Below are positions 44,088 through 53,453 of a stretch of DNA of 64,000 bases, piece after piece. The stretch comes from DATGEP01 sp035310125 (GTDB lineage Bacteria > Chloroflexota > Ktedonobacteria > Ktedonobacterales > JADMIN01). Position numbers and translations under genes: made by a program. The notes under the pieces were generated by a model, which was not told where the DNA came from, searched no databases, and worked only from the letters and a program-made list of their open reading frames with translations. The stretch spans positions 42,177-106,176 of the forward strand of contig DATGEP010000201.1 of NCBI GenBank assembly GCA_035310125.1, written 5' to 3'. Within the stretch, counting starts at the first letter, position 1, and each line of letters opens with the position of its first letter.

Positions 44088-44365
44088 GGGGTTCTCCCGC
44101 GCTACTACTTCGTGCGCCTGGTAGCATTTCCCGCGCTCGGCATGTCGAAGTGTACCATGCGGAACACACGTCAGCTATTCCGCATGTCGTCTCATCGCCG
44201 ATGTGTGTCTCGTGCGGCTGGCAAACACATCTATTCCATAGAATCGGTCGCTTCCTCCCCATATTGGATTCCCGCGACGGCCCGCCTCCGGAGGGGCGTC
44301 CGCCGGACGCTCGCCAGCTCGGACCCGCAGCCCGTTGGTGATGAAATCGGAATGGTCCAGTCTTG

Positions 44366-44394
44366 TTGACAGCGCAAACAGGCTGCCATATAGT
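44366..44394 (+). promoter_or_regulatory. Predicted sigma70 promoter of the C39-like gene
   Basis: A perfect TTGACA (44366-44371) and TATAGT (44389-44394) are spaced by 17 bp, with the start of translation 45 bp further on. This is among the best promoters in the window. The rest of 44088-44438 shows nothing. Confidence 0.7.
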
Positions 44395-44438
44395 CGAGAA
44401 GCGCGAGCAAGCGCGTCGGGCGGAAAGGCGGCGATGGA

Positions 44439-45470
44439 GTGGAAGTGAGGTTGGAGCGACCGTCTGGGCTACGGCGGTTGCTTCTGTTGGCGGCGTGCGT
44501 GTGCCTCGGCGTATTCATCAGCGTGACACTCTTCGCGGAGTATGTCGTGGTGCTCGGCCCGTACCTTACCATCTTCGGTCCGCCGGCCATCGGCGCCAAC
44601 GGCAAGCCGCCGCGGGATGCCGCCGCGTGGCTTGCCGCCAAGCGACAGTTGCGTATTGTCGCACCTGGGCGCGCCGGGGATCGCATCGTACTGCTGGCCG
44701 CGCCTCCCCTCACATTCCCCGAAGCCGCGATGCTGCCGTACTCCATCGTCGAGCAGACCGTCGAGCCGGGCGGCGTGGGCACCGATGTCGCCGGCAAATC
44801 GTACATGGACCCTAATCTCTGGGAGCTATGCGGCCCCGCTGCCGTCAACAATACACTCTACTTCTGGAACGGTAAGACCAATTCGTGGAGCACACATACC
44901 TACACCGATCCCTCCGACGGTGTGAGCACTACGTGGGACAATACCCACAACCGCTCCTACACACTACACCTGGCCTGGGAAATCCGCCCGCCCGGCTCGT
45001 CGCAAGCGGGGATCATGGACCGGCATAACCCCAGCTATGGCGTCACACTGTATGGCATGCGCGACGCGCTGAACTGGGAAGCCTCCGCCGAAAATGCGGG
45101 CAGCTGGCAGCGCTACTTTTACACCAACGAATGGTGGGACGAGAACACGCCGGGAACGCTGCATGTGCAGATCGAGACGGACATCGCGCTGTCAGGCAAA
45201 CCCATCATTGCCGAGGTAGATGCGCGCTATCTCACCAATTGGCCCGATCCTGGCGAGCAGAAAAATCACTATATCACTATTCTCGGCTACGATAACGCGA
45301 CGGGGACGTACGCCTACACCGACACCTGCGGCCACACGACGGGCTGCGGCTCCAAGAAAGACGGCGGTGTAAACTACATCCCCTACAGCCAGCTCTGGCA
45401 GGCGATCACCGCGATCCCCGTGAACCGCAGCGCCGACCCACACGCGGGCGACGGTGGCTGGATCTGGTGA
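44439..45470 (+). CDS. Secreted C39-like (papain-fold) peptidase family protein
   Basis: The protein has 343 residues if it starts at GTG 44439; GTG 44445, with GGAG 5 bp upstream, is equally likely. An N-terminal signal anchor is present (LRRLLLLAACVCLGVFISVT). The C39-like domain begins NLWELCGPAAVNNTLYFW, with candidate catalytic Cys, and KNHYITILGYDNATGTYAYT, with the catalytic His and following strand. Together these suggest a papain-like thiol enzyme outside the cell, though activity is unproven. The gene is convergent with a secreted lipase gene, stops 62 bp apart. Confidence 0.8.
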   Translation: MEVRLERPSGLRRLLLLAACVCLGVFISVTLFAEYVVVLGPYLTIFGPPAIGANGKPPRDAAAWLAAKRQLRIVAPGRAGDRIVLLAAPPLTFPEAAMLPYSIVEQTVEPGGVGTDVAGKSYMDPNLWELCGPAAVNNTLYFWNGKTNSWSTHTYTDPSDGVSTTWDNTHNRSYTLHLAWEIRPPGSSQAGIMDRHNPSYGVTLYGMRDALNWEASAENAGSWQRYFYTNEWWDENTPGTLHVQIETDIALSGKPIIAEVDARYLTNWPDPGEQKNHYITILGYDNATGTYAYTDTCGHTTGCGSKKDGGVNYIPYSQLWQAITAIPVNRSADPHAGDGGWIW

Positions 45471-45532
45471 TACGACATCCCGTGTCCGGCTGCCCCATAA
45501 AGCTGAGCCGGGCACGGGAGCGAGCGCGCAGT

Positions 45533-46600
45533 CTACCAACTCGATGAATACAGCCCATAAAGCATATAGCGTAGCGAGTGGGGCGCGTTGGTCAGCCGTG
45601 TCCAGTTGGATGGATCGGTGACGCACCCATTGCAACGATCCACTGTGGCGTCGCTGTTGTCCGATGTATCGCTGAGGATGCCGCTATGCGAGTAGCACGG
45701 CGAGTAGTAACCGACCTTGTGACCAAGATTCATGTACGTCGCGGAGTGGTACTCGTAGTTCACGATGCTGCATGGAAATCCCCAGCTACTGCCGAAGGTG
45801 CCTTCAAGCGTCCAATCTGTGCCCCAGCCGGCGCCTTGAGGATTCTGGCCGTAGAGGTACAGCTCCCAGATGAAGGCGCTATTGGTGTCCATCTGCTGAA
45901 ACTGAACACAGTCGCCGCAGTAGAAGTACTGCACGCCTGAGGGGATGCCGTTGTGCGGCGTATCCAGCGTCACCACATCCTGCGCGCCCAGGTACGGCGG
46001 AAAGTTCCAATCGAAAGGCGTCGCGTAGAGCGCCCAGCGGGTGATGAGGCCACCCATGCTATGCGCGACAATCTGCACGTTCTGCCCGTACTGCGTGAAG
46101 TGATACCAGAGATACCAGGAAAACTCGCAGGCGATGTGGCGAATGTCCTCGTTGTTTGTGCCTTCATTGCCGGGATAGTATCCCGTGCAGTCGCTCGCGT
46201 ATGAGCGCAGGTCCGCGTTGCAGTTCGTGTCGCCGTTGTAGTAGCCGACCGTGATGAGCTGTCCCGTCCAGTGGAGTGTGCTGCCGCTGAAAGCGTGGTA
46301 GCCGTGGAGATAGCTTTCCGCGTTGCTCCAATAGCTGTTGCAGTCCGTGGCGTTACTGTCACTGAAACCGTGGACGAAGACAACCGGCCAGCTCGTGGAC
46401 GAGATGTAGCCGCTGCTGATCAGCGGGCGCGGCTGGGCATGCAGTCGCGCGAGCTTGCGCTGGATCATCGTGCCTGACCCACTAGCGGCGGACGCCTGAC
46501 CCGCGCCAGAGAAGCCGATCAGGGCCGCGAAGAGGGCGAAGGAAAGCAAAACGAAGGAAAAGCGTCGGATGAGCGTTGTCCGTGTGGTGCCAGTCTTCAT
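45533..46600 (-). CDS. Secreted lipase/esterase, alpha/beta hydrolase fold
   Basis: The 355-residue protein starts at ATG 46600 after GGAATAACGT. The signal peptide (FVLLSFALFAALIGFSGAGQ, cleavage near ASA-ASG) is clear. The hydrolase core shows WPVVFVHGFSDSNATDC (oxyanion His-Gly), and VQIVAHSMGGLITRWALY with the nucleophile Ser in Ala-His-Ser-Met-Gly, which resembles Bacillus-type lipases. Asp and His candidates are in VVTLDTPHNGIP and NAPHSLRYMLYG. Nine or more Cys suggest disulfides in the exported enzyme. Substrate is unproven; family members hydrolyse triacylglycerols or esters. Confidence 0.88.
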   Translation of the reverse strand: MKTGTTRTTLIRRFSFVLLSFALFAALIGFSGAGQASAASGSGTMIQRKLARLHAQPRPLISSGYISSTSWPVVFVHGFSDSNATDCNSYWSNAESYLHGYHAFSGSTLHWTGQLITVGYYNGDTNCNADLRSYASDCTGYYPGNEGTNNEDIRHIACEFSWYLWYHFTQYGQNVQIVAHSMGGLITRWALYATPFDWNFPPYLGAQDVVTLDTPHNGIPSGVQYFYCGDCVQFQQMDTNSAFIWELYLYGQNPQGAGWGTDWTLEGTFGSSWGFPCSIVNYEYHSATYMNLGHKVGYYSPCYSHSGILSDTSDNSDATVDRCNGCVTDPSNWTRLTNAPHSLRYMLYGLYSSSW

Positions 46601-46779
46601 ACGTTATTCCTTTGTGAAAACCGCGGGCTTGTTTACAGCACGACAAACGGAAACTGAGAACTTGTTGGTCGCGACGCCCTGCCAGCGTGTCCAGCGCGAC
46701 ACATCAGCGCGTGCCTCCTTTCTCTGTACCAACCTTCCATACAGCAGAAGTGGTAAAAGCAGACGTGCTAATGGGAGGA

Positions 46780-46808
46780 AAGGTAGCATAGTTATCAAGC
46801 TGTGTCAA
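46780..46808 (-). promoter_or_regulatory. Predicted promoter of the lipase gene
   Basis: On the minus strand TTGACA (46808-46803) and TACCTT (46785-46780) are separated by 17 bp. The transcript would have a 170-nt leader. Only the -35 box is strong. Confidence 0.45.
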
Positions 46809-47018
46809 GATGATGCAACGGGCCTCATAGTGATCACCGGAAGCTTATCTATCGCCCATCCGGGCGGCATACTGATGAGGCGCGCGGTTTGAGGAGCACA
46901 ATACCAAATCCGATTGGGAAGTAGGCAGTCGCCACGGACTTCAGCCCGCCTCGCACCGCGTGCGCCGGCCCTGATGCCCATTGTCGGGCTGCGCCCGTCC
47001 TCCGCCGTGGACGATGTA

Positions 47019-47040
47019 GGGGCGCTGCCTGCTGCGCCCG
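47019..47040. repeat. 22-nt dispersed repeat, copy 1
   Basis: GGGGCGCTGCCTGCTGCGCCCG here recurs with one to four differences at 51351-51372 and 61386-61407. It contains the inverted ends GGGCGC and GCGCCC, so it can fold. The upstream 46601-47018 holds no gene. Confidence 0.6.
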
Positions 47041-47051
47041 CATTTCCAACT

Positions 47052-47081
47052 GGCCATGATGTCCTTGCGGCCATCATGGCC
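47052..47081. promoter_or_regulatory. Hairpin upstream of the ABC-F gene
   Basis: GGCCATGATG (47052-47061) pairs exactly with CATCATGGCC (47072-47081) around a 10-nt loop. It lies just before the predicted ABC-F promoter (47132-47160), so it is not in that transcript; it could terminate read-through or bind a regulator. Confidence 0.4.
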
Positions 47082-47131
47082 GCGACCGTCCGGCCCGATT
47101 CCATCTCATACAGATTTCCCGCATATCTGGC

Positions 47132-47160
47132 TTGCGCCGCGCCCGCCAGTCGCGTACACT
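47132..47160 (+). promoter_or_regulatory. Predicted promoter of the ABC-F gene, near-leaderless transcript
   Basis: TTGCGC (47132-47137) and TACACT (47155-47160) are spaced by 17 bp. A start 7 bp past the -10 would fall 2-4 nt before the ATG at 47170, and no Shine-Dalgarno site precedes the ATG, which suits a leaderless mRNA. Confidence 0.5.
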
Positions 47161-47169
47161 GAAAGCGCC

Positions 47170-49098
47170 ATGTCTTTTGCTACCATCACTCATCTCACCA
47201 AGTTCTTCGGCGCTGAGCTGATCTTTCGCGATGTCTCGTTTCGCGTAGAAGCGCATGACCGCATCGGGTTGGTCGGCCCAAACGGCGCTGGTAAGTCCAC
47301 CCTCCTGAAGCTGCTCGTAGGCGAGTTACAGCCGGACGAGGGCAGCATCGCGTATGAGCGCGGCGTCACCACGGGCTATCTGCCCCAGATCGCGGACTTC
47401 CATCCGGCGCGCACCCTCTACGAGGAGCTGCTGACCGTTTTCGACCAGGTGCATGCGTGGGAGCACGAGCTGGAGACGCTGGCCGCGCGCATGAGCGATC
47501 CGGCGTTGATTGAGCAGGCCGACGAGTACAATGACGTCCTGGAGCGCTACGCGGACCTACAGGCGCGCTTCGAGCACGCCCGCGGCTACACCATCGAGCC
47601 GCGCGTTCGACAGGTGCTTGACGGCCTGGGCTTCACTCGCGAGCAACAGGCCGCGCCGGCCACACAGCTGAGCGGCGGCCAGCAAACCCGCGCGGCGCTG
47701 GGTAAGCTCCTGCTTCAGGAGCCTGATCTCCTGCTCATGGACGAGCCGACAAATCATCTCGACCTGGCGGCGCTGGAATGGCTGGAGAACTATCTCACAA
47801 GCTGGGGCGGCGCCGTGATCGTCGTCTCGCACGACCGCTATTTTCTTGACCGTGTGACAAGCCGCACGATTGAGATCGCCCACCATCGCGCCGAGGAGTA
47901 TCCCGGCAACTATACGCGCTTCGTGCAGCTCCATGCCGAGCGGCTGGCGCGCTGGGAGAAAGAATACGAGGCGCAGCAAGAGTACATCGCCCGCACAGAA
48001 GAGTTTGTCCGGCGCTACAAAGCTGGCCAGCGCAGCAAAGAGGCGCGCGGACGGCAGACGCTGCTGGATCGGATGGAGCGCATCGAGCGCCCACCTGGCG
48101 AGCATTCGCTGAAATTCAAGCTCGGCGCGCAGATTCAATCGGGCCAGACAGTGCTGACGACCGAGAAGCTGGAGATAGGCTACACCAGTAGCCCGCGCAT
48201 CGGCGACGCACCCGATACCGGCGCGGATCTGCGTGTACGCGTCGTGGATACGACCATCATGCGCGGCGACCGCGTGGGGCTGATTGGTCCGAATGGCGGC
48301 GGCAAGACCACCTTGCTGCGCTCAATCATCGGACGGCTGGCGCCTCTGGTGGGACGCGCGATGCTTGGTCACAATGTGCAGGTCGGCTACTACGCGCAGA
48401 CGCACGAGAACCTGAACATGCGCTTGACCATTCTGGACGAGATCCGGCGCGCGAGCCAGCTGAGCGAAGAGGGCGCGCGGAGCTACCTGGGCCGTTTCCT
48501 GTTTAGTGGCGACGACGTGTTCAAGCCCATCTCGGCGCTCAGCGGCGGCGAGCGTAGCCGGGTCGCGCTGGCCAAGCTCACGCTTCAGGGTGCGAACTTC
48601 CTGGTGCTGGACGAGCCAACCAACCACCTTGACCTGCCCGCGCGGCAGATGCTCGAAGAAATTCTGGCGGACTACGACGGCACGATGATTTTCGTCTCGC
48701 ACGACCGCTATTTCGTGGATGCGCTGGCGACGAAGCTGTGGGTGCTGGAAAACGGCGTCGTAACGGCGCACGTGGGCAACTACACAACGTATCGCACCCG
48801 TAAGCAGCAGGCAGACTCCGCGACGCAGGCGCAGGCGACGCAAGCCGCCGCGGTGGAGAAACGCATCGCTCAAGAGAGCGCCTCACAACGGGCGAGCGGC
48901 CTCCCAATACGCACACTTGAGCGACTGGAAGCCGAGATAGCGGCGCTGGAGGCGAGCCTGGCGGAGATCGAAGCGGCGCTGGCCGAGGCGAGCGCGCGGG
49001 CGGATGTCGCGCGCATCACGGAGCTGGGCGGTGAGCACGAGCGGACGAGGCAGCATCTGGAGCAGCTCTACGAGGAGTGGCAGGAGCTGGCGAGCTAG
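47170..49098 (+). CDS. ABC-F family ATPase (translation factor type)
   Basis: The 642-residue protein has two ABC domains in tandem and no membrane segments, which defines ABC-F. Domain 1: RIGLVGPNGAGKSTLLKL (Walker A), LSGGQQTRAALGKLLL (signature), LLLMDEPTNHLDLAALEWL (Walker B). The linker, with KAGQRSKEARGRQTLLDRME, is the ribosome-binding P-site tRNA interaction motif. Domain 2: RVGLIGPNGGGKTTLLRS, LSGGERSRVALAKLTL, FLVLDEPTNHLDL. A C-terminal coiled coil follows (LERLEAEIAALEASLAEIEA). ABC-F proteins act on the ribosome; this resembles housekeeping Uup/EttA-like members more than antibiotic resistance proteins, but I cannot settle it. Confidence 0.95.
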   Translation: MSFATITHLTKFFGAELIFRDVSFRVEAHDRIGLVGPNGAGKSTLLKLLVGELQPDEGSIAYERGVTTGYLPQIADFHPARTLYEELLTVFDQVHAWEHELETLAARMSDPALIEQADEYNDVLERYADLQARFEHARGYTIEPRVRQVLDGLGFTREQQAAPATQLSGGQQTRAALGKLLLQEPDLLLMDEPTNHLDLAALEWLENYLTSWGGAVIVVSHDRYFLDRVTSRTIEIAHHRAEEYPGNYTRFVQLHAERLARWEKEYEAQQEYIARTEEFVRRYKAGQRSKEARGRQTLLDRMERIERPPGEHSLKFKLGAQIQSGQTVLTTEKLEIGYTSSPRIGDAPDTGADLRVRVVDTTIMRGDRVGLIGPNGGGKTTLLRSIIGRLAPLVGRAMLGHNVQVGYYAQTHENLNMRLTILDEIRRASQLSEEGARSYLGRFLFSGDDVFKPISALSGGERSRVALAKLTLQGANFLVLDEPTNHLDLPARQMLEEILADYDGTMIFVSHDRYFVDALATKLWVLENGVVTAHVGNYTTYRTRKQQADSATQAQATQAAAVEKRIAQESASQRASGLPIRTLERLEAEIAALEASLAEIEAALAEASARADVARITELGGEHERTRQHLEQLYEEWQELAS

Positions 49099-49223
49099 GA
49101 GCGCGTCATCCTGCGCCTCACCGCGCGGCGGAGAACATACACGATAGGCAAGCGCCTGCTGGCTATGGGTGTTGCACGGCATGGTAAGCTATCAACTTGA
49201 GAACGCATGGAAGGGGATGAGTG

Positions 49224-49826
49224 ATGCCGAGCATACTGGGGCTCACCGGCAACATCGCCAGCGGCAAGACCACCATCGGGCTGATGTTGCTGGAGCTGGG
49301 CGCCACCATCTATGTTGACGCCGACACCGTTGTCCACGAGCTGTATCTGCCAGGCGGGCCGCTCGCCGCGCAGCTGGCCGGAGCCTTCGGGCCGGCCATC
49401 CTCGATGCCGATGGCGGCGTGGACCGGCGCGTTTTGGGCCAGATCGTCTTCGGCGATGCCGCGAAGCTGCGCCTCGTGGAGTCCATCGTGCATCCTGCCG
49501 TGCAAAGTGCGCTCATTGACCGGCTGCGCACCATGCCGGCGGATGGCATCGGCGTGCTGGATGCCGTAAAACTGGTGGAGTCCGGCTATGCGCCGCTCTG
49601 TCATGGGCTGTGGCTCGTCACCTCCCCACCGGACGTACAATTACGCCGATTGATGGAAACACGCGGCCTCTCCGAAGCGGACGCGCGCCTGCGGCTGAGC
49701 GCGCAGCCGCCGCTTGAGCCGAAACGTGAACTAGCCACTGAGATTATTGACAACAGCGGATCACTGGACGATCTGCGCCGCCAGGTCAACGCCGCCTGGA
49801 CTCGCTACCTGGCATCGCTGGGTTGA
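49224..49826 (+). CDS. coaE: Dephospho-CoA kinase CoaE
   Basis: The 200-residue protein starts at ATG 49224, 7 bp after AAGGGG (a GTG at 49221 is next to it). The P-loop is GLTGNIASGKTTIGLML, followed by YVDADTVVHELYLPGGPLAA and FGDAAKLRLVESIVHPAV, the conserved CoaE lid and substrate segments. It adds phosphate to the ribose 3' position of dephospho-CoA, the last step of CoA synthesis. It follows the ABC-F gene and precedes pyk by 16 bp, so coaE-pyk is one operon. Confidence 0.95.
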   Translation: MPSILGLTGNIASGKTTIGLMLLELGATIYVDADTVVHELYLPGGPLAAQLAGAFGPAILDADGGVDRRVLGQIVFGDAAKLRLVESIVHPAVQSALIDRLRTMPADGIGVLDAVKLVESGYAPLCHGLWLVTSPPDVQLRRLMETRGLSEADARLRLSAQPPLEPKRELATEIIDNSGSLDDLRRQVNAAWTRYLASLG

Positions 49827-49842
49827 TCGAGGGAGGACGACC

Positions 49843-51327
49843 ATGAGTCCACGGCGTACCAAAATCGTTTGTACACTTGGGCCGGCGACGGCCTCTGAGA
49901 AGCAGATCGAAGCGCTCATCCAGGCGGGCATGGACGTGGCCCGCATCAATTTCTCACATGGAACGCAACAGGAGCATCGCGCGACCATTGAGCGCGTGCG
50001 GGCGGTCGCGGCGCGACTGCATCAGCCGGTTGCCATCCTGCAGGATTTGCAGGGACCCAAGATTCGCACGGGCGCCCTGGAGAACGGACGCTCCGTGACG
50101 CTGCGCGATGGGCAGACGTTTACCATCACCACGACACCCCAGATTGGCACGGCGGAGCGTGTCTCCACGACGTATGAGCCGCTGCCGCGCGACGTGCGGT
50201 CGGGTGACACGATTCTCCTCTCCGACGGCGCGATGGAGCTGCGCGTGGCGAGCGCGACCGGCGCGGATGTGATCTGTACGGTAATCCACGGAGGCACGCT
50301 CGCGGAGCACCAGGGCATCAATCTACCGGGAGTCGCCGTGAGCGCGCCCGCGTTGACGGAGAAGGACCGCGCGGACCTCGCCTTTGGGGTGGCGCAGCGG
50401 GTGGACTACGTGGCCCTCAGCTTCGTGCGCACTCCGCGTGACGTGCGCACGGCCAAAGATCTGATCGCGAAGCTGCTGGCGCAGCACCCGCACACCCAGC
50501 AGCAGCGGCCGGAGGGGCTGCATCCGTCGGCCTACGCGGCGGAAGAGACGATTCCGGTGATCGCCAAGCTGGAGAAACCCGAAGCCATCGAGCGGTTGGA
50601 CGCGATACTGGCCGTGGCCGATGGCGTGATGGTGGCGCGCGGCGATCTGGGTGTCGAGATGCCGCTGGAGCGTGTGCCCGTCGTGCAGAAGCTGATTATC
50701 CGGCAAGCCAATGCGCGCGGTTTGCCGGTTATCACCGCCACGCAGATGCTGGAGTCTATGGTGCACAGCCCGCGCCCGACCCGTGCCGAGGCCAGCGATG
50801 TCGCCAACGCCATCCTCGACGGAACGGACGCCGTAATGCTCAGCGCGGAGACTTCGATAGGCGCCTTCCCAGTGGAAGCCGTGCGCGTGATGGCGAGCAT
50901 TGCCGTGGAGACCGAGGAAAGCCTGCCGGTGCGCTCACAGACGGCCAAGCCGTGCGCGAGCCTGGCGCAAGCCGTGGCCGTCTCGGCACAGACGCTGGCG
51001 GACAAGGCCAGCGCGCCGCTGATTGCCGTCTTCACCCGCACCGGCGCATCGGCCCGGCTCATCTCCAAAGAGCGCCCGCGCGCCTTTATCGTCGCATACA
51101 CGCCGTTTGAGACCGTGTACCGGCGGCTCTCGCTCTGGTGGGGCGTCACCCCACGCCAGAGCGAGCTGCTAGGCAGCACCGAGGACCTGATTGCCTGGGT
51201 AGACGGTGAGCTTCAGCGCGAACAGCTCGCGTCCCCAGGCGATGAGATCGTGATTATGGGCGGCATGCCCATCGCCGGCCGCGCTCGCACGAACTTCCTC
51301 AAGCTGCATCAGGTCGGCGAGTCATAA
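49843..51327 (+). CDS. pyk: Pyruvate kinase
   Basis: The 494-residue protein starts at ATG 49843, 6 bp after GGGAGGA. It opens RRTKIVCTLGPATASEKQIE with the family N-terminus, and continues MDVARINFSHGTQQEH, ILQDLQGPKIRTGAL, the catalytic Lys in IPVIAKLEKPEAIERLD, MVARGDLGVEMPLERVP, and VITATQMLESMV. The C-terminal allosteric domain ends GDEIVIMGGMPIAGRARTNF. It converts phosphoenolpyruvate and ADP to pyruvate and ATP in glycolysis. It lies 16 bp after coaE. Length is full. Confidence 0.97.
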   Translation: MSPRRTKIVCTLGPATASEKQIEALIQAGMDVARINFSHGTQQEHRATIERVRAVAARLHQPVAILQDLQGPKIRTGALENGRSVTLRDGQTFTITTTPQIGTAERVSTTYEPLPRDVRSGDTILLSDGAMELRVASATGADVICTVIHGGTLAEHQGINLPGVAVSAPALTEKDRADLAFGVAQRVDYVALSFVRTPRDVRTAKDLIAKLLAQHPHTQQQRPEGLHPSAYAAEETIPVIAKLEKPEAIERLDAILAVADGVMVARGDLGVEMPLERVPVVQKLIIRQANARGLPVITATQMLESMVHSPRPTRAEASDVANAILDGTDAVMLSAETSIGAFPVEAVRVMASIAVETEESLPVRSQTAKPCASLAQAVAVSAQTLADKASAPLIAVFTRTGASARLISKERPRAFIVAYTPFETVYRRLSLWWGVTPRQSELLGSTEDLIAWVDGELQREQLASPGDEIVIMGGMPIAGRARTNFLKLHQVGES

Positions 51328-51350
51328 AACCGCCTCCTGTACCCGCTGGA

Positions 51351-51372
51351 GGGGCGCTGCCTACCGCGCCCG
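51351..51372. repeat. 22-nt dispersed repeat, copy 2
   Basis: GGGGCGCTGCCTACCGCGCCCG is found 23 bp after pyk. It differs from copy 1 at two positions and keeps the GGGCGC/GCGCCC ends, so a folded transcript end after pyk is possible. Confidence 0.6.
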
Positions 51373-51504
51373 TCCCTGCTCCGCTATCTCCGCCACACAT
51401 GGTAACAGCACATCAAGGCCGCGAGCGCCCACCACGAGGTAGTATCAGTGTGTGCGAGCATTGCGCATTCGCAAATGCAAATAATGCAAATAAGGAAACG
51501 TGAG

Positions 51505-52065
51505 ATGACGAAAGACTCGGCTGGCAGCGCGGCAGCGGATGCTGCTCCATCCCGCTCATTCGTGTGGGCGGCATACGCCGCCTGCGCATGGGCGCTCGTA
51601 TTCGCCGCGTTGACCTTCTACTGGGCAGCCGGCGGCACCGCCGGCGCCGCGACTATCGGTGACACCATCACGAAGCCTATTCAGGAGCGCGATCCGGGGT
51701 GGATTGCGCTCCTGTGGGCCATCGGCGCCCTCAAGATTCTCGGCGCGCTGCTCCCGCTCGCGCTTGTGCAGGCATGGGGCGGGAGAATCCCCCGCCGGCT
51801 CCTGCTCACCGTCGCCTGGGGCGCGGGCATCCTCATGATCCTGTACGGTGGCGCGAATATGCTCGAATTCGCGCTCATGGAGACTGGTATCCTCAACATT
51901 CCAGCCTCTCTGGGCGAGTTGGCGGTTCGCTGGCACCTGCTGCTCTGGGAACCCTGGTGGATAGTGGGCGGCGTCCTGTACGTAGCGACAGCCTGGTCGG
52001 CGCGCCGTCGGACCGTAGCACCCGATGCTGGTCGCGGCGCGCTTGGTGATGCGCCATCGTGGTAG
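51505..52065 (+). CDS. DUF3995-type membrane protein
   Basis: The 186-residue protein starts at ATG 51505 after AAGGAAACGTGAG. Four hydrophobic segments run through it: VWAAYAACAWALVFAALTFY, ALLWAIGALKILGALLPLAL, LLLTVAWGAGILMILYGGAN and WWIVGGVLYVATAWSARRR. The motif GGTAGAATIGDTI and the first two segments match what I recall of DUF3995. The family has no established function. It follows pyk by 177 bp on the same strand and may be independently transcribed. Confidence 0.7.
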   Translation: MTKDSAGSAAADAAPSRSFVWAAYAACAWALVFAALTFYWAAGGTAGAATIGDTITKPIQERDPGWIALLWAIGALKILGALLPLALVQAWGGRIPRRLLLTVAWGAGILMILYGGANMLEFALMETGILNIPASLGELAVRWHLLLWEPWWIVGGVLYVATAWSARRRTVAPDAGRGALGDAPSW

Positions 52066-52105
52066 CGCCTCATCAATTTCGCTGGCGGCTCGACGTCCGC
52101 CTCAC

Positions 52106-53200
52106 TCATACCGCTCGCAGCGTGCCACCCGCCGCGCGGCGCAGGCGGTCCCACAGCGCCAGCCCCATTCCCGACGTGCCAAACGTATGCGCCACGATCA
52201 CGTCCAGGCCCGCCGCGTCCAGCTCGCGCAGCGCCGCGTAGAGCCGCCGCGTAATGCCCGCCAGGTCGTCGCCCGGCCCCAGCCGCGCCACCGCGATCAT
52301 CAGCCCCGCCAGCGCCTCCGCCTCGTCGTCCGGCAACAGCGCCCCCACGCGCTCGCCCTGCCCCAGCGCCGCCTCCACCTCCGCCCGCACCGCCGCCAGC
52401 GCCCGCTCGCCCTGTGCGTCGAAGACCACCAGCCGCGTCCGTGGCGCATAATGCCGCTCCATCTGCCCTGGCGCTCGCGCTGCCGCACCCTCCGCGTCAT
52501 CGCTTCTCGGCGCGAATAGCCCGTCCGGCCCCCGCGTATCCGGAGCCACCTCGCGCAGCGCCTCCAGCGTCACTCCTCCCGGCCGCAGCACACGCGGCGG
52601 GTTCGCCGTCACGTCCAGCACTGTGGATTCGACGCCCACCGCGCACGGCCCCGCATCCAGCACGCACGCTATCCGCCCCGCCAGGTCCGCCAGCACATGC
52701 GCCGCCGTCGTCGGACTCGTGTGCATGAACCGGTTGGCGCTCGGCGCCGCCACTGGCACGCCCGCCGCCTCGAGCAGCGCCCGCGCGACCGCGTGATCCG
52801 GCACGCGCACCCCCACCGTATCGCCGCCCGCCGCGACGATCCCCGGAATCACCGCCGCCCGCCGCAGGATCAGCGTCAGCGGTCCCGGCCAGAAGCGCTC
52901 CCCCAGCGCCGCAACGATCCCCGGCGCATCGCGGGCGACCGTCCTCACCGCGCCCGCATCCGGCACATGCACGATCAGCGGATCACTATAGGGCCGCTCC
53001 TTCGCCGCGAAGATACGCTCCACGGCGGCGGCGTTCGTGGCATCCGCCCCAAGTCCATACACTGTCTCTGTGGGAAACGCTACGAGCCGGCCCGCGCGCA
53101 GCAGCTCCGCCGCCCGCTCGATGGCACCTCGCGGCGTCGCATCCAACCGCACCGGCAGCACCAGCGTTCGCTCCTCCACGTCATGCGCCTTCTCGCCCAT
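52106..53200 (-). CDS. L-threonylcarbamoyladenylate synthase, Sua5 type
   Basis: The 364-residue protein starts at ATG 53200 after GGGGGAG. The YrdC domain (about 25-205) has AGRLVAFPTETVYGLGADAT, KERPYSDPLIVHV, and VGVRVPDHAVARALLEAAGV with SANRFMHTSPTTA. The C-terminal domain (about 235-350: APGQMERHYAPRTRLVVFDA) is the extra Sua5 domain, so this is the longer Sua5 form, not the short TsaC. It makes threonylcarbamoyl-AMP from threonine, bicarbonate and ATP for the t6A tRNA modification. TsaD, TsaB and TsaE genes are not adjacent. Confidence 0.94.
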   Translation of the reverse strand: MGEKAHDVEERTLVLPVRLDATPRGAIERAAELLRAGRLVAFPTETVYGLGADATNAAAVERIFAAKERPYSDPLIVHVPDAGAVRTVARDAPGIVAALGERFWPGPLTLILRRAAVIPGIVAAGGDTVGVRVPDHAVARALLEAAGVPVAAPSANRFMHTSPTTAAHVLADLAGRIACVLDAGPCAVGVESTVLDVTANPPRVLRPGGVTLEALREVAPDTRGPDGLFAPRSDDAEGAAARAPGQMERHYAPRTRLVVFDAQGERALAAVRAEVEAALGQGERVGALLPDDEAEALAGLMIAVARLGPGDDLAGITRRLYAALRELDAAGLDVIVAHTFGTSGMGLALWDRLRRAAGGTLRAV

Positions 53201-53453
53201 AGAGTCACTCCCCCAGGTGCGCCAATTTCCCTGTGTAGGTGTCTTTCTGGCGCTCCTCGCTCGTTCTTTCTATTCAGTGGCATTGTACCGTATGCCATTT
53301 CCGCCCACCCCTAATTCCGTGTTGAGTGGGGCCGGAATGAGACCCATTCGGGACATGCGTCGTTGCGTTTTCCGTCCAGCCAGTGTATTATAGGCGGCGT
53401 TCGCCACCGCGGAGACGCACTTCTCCCATACATCGTAAAGACGAGGAACGATA

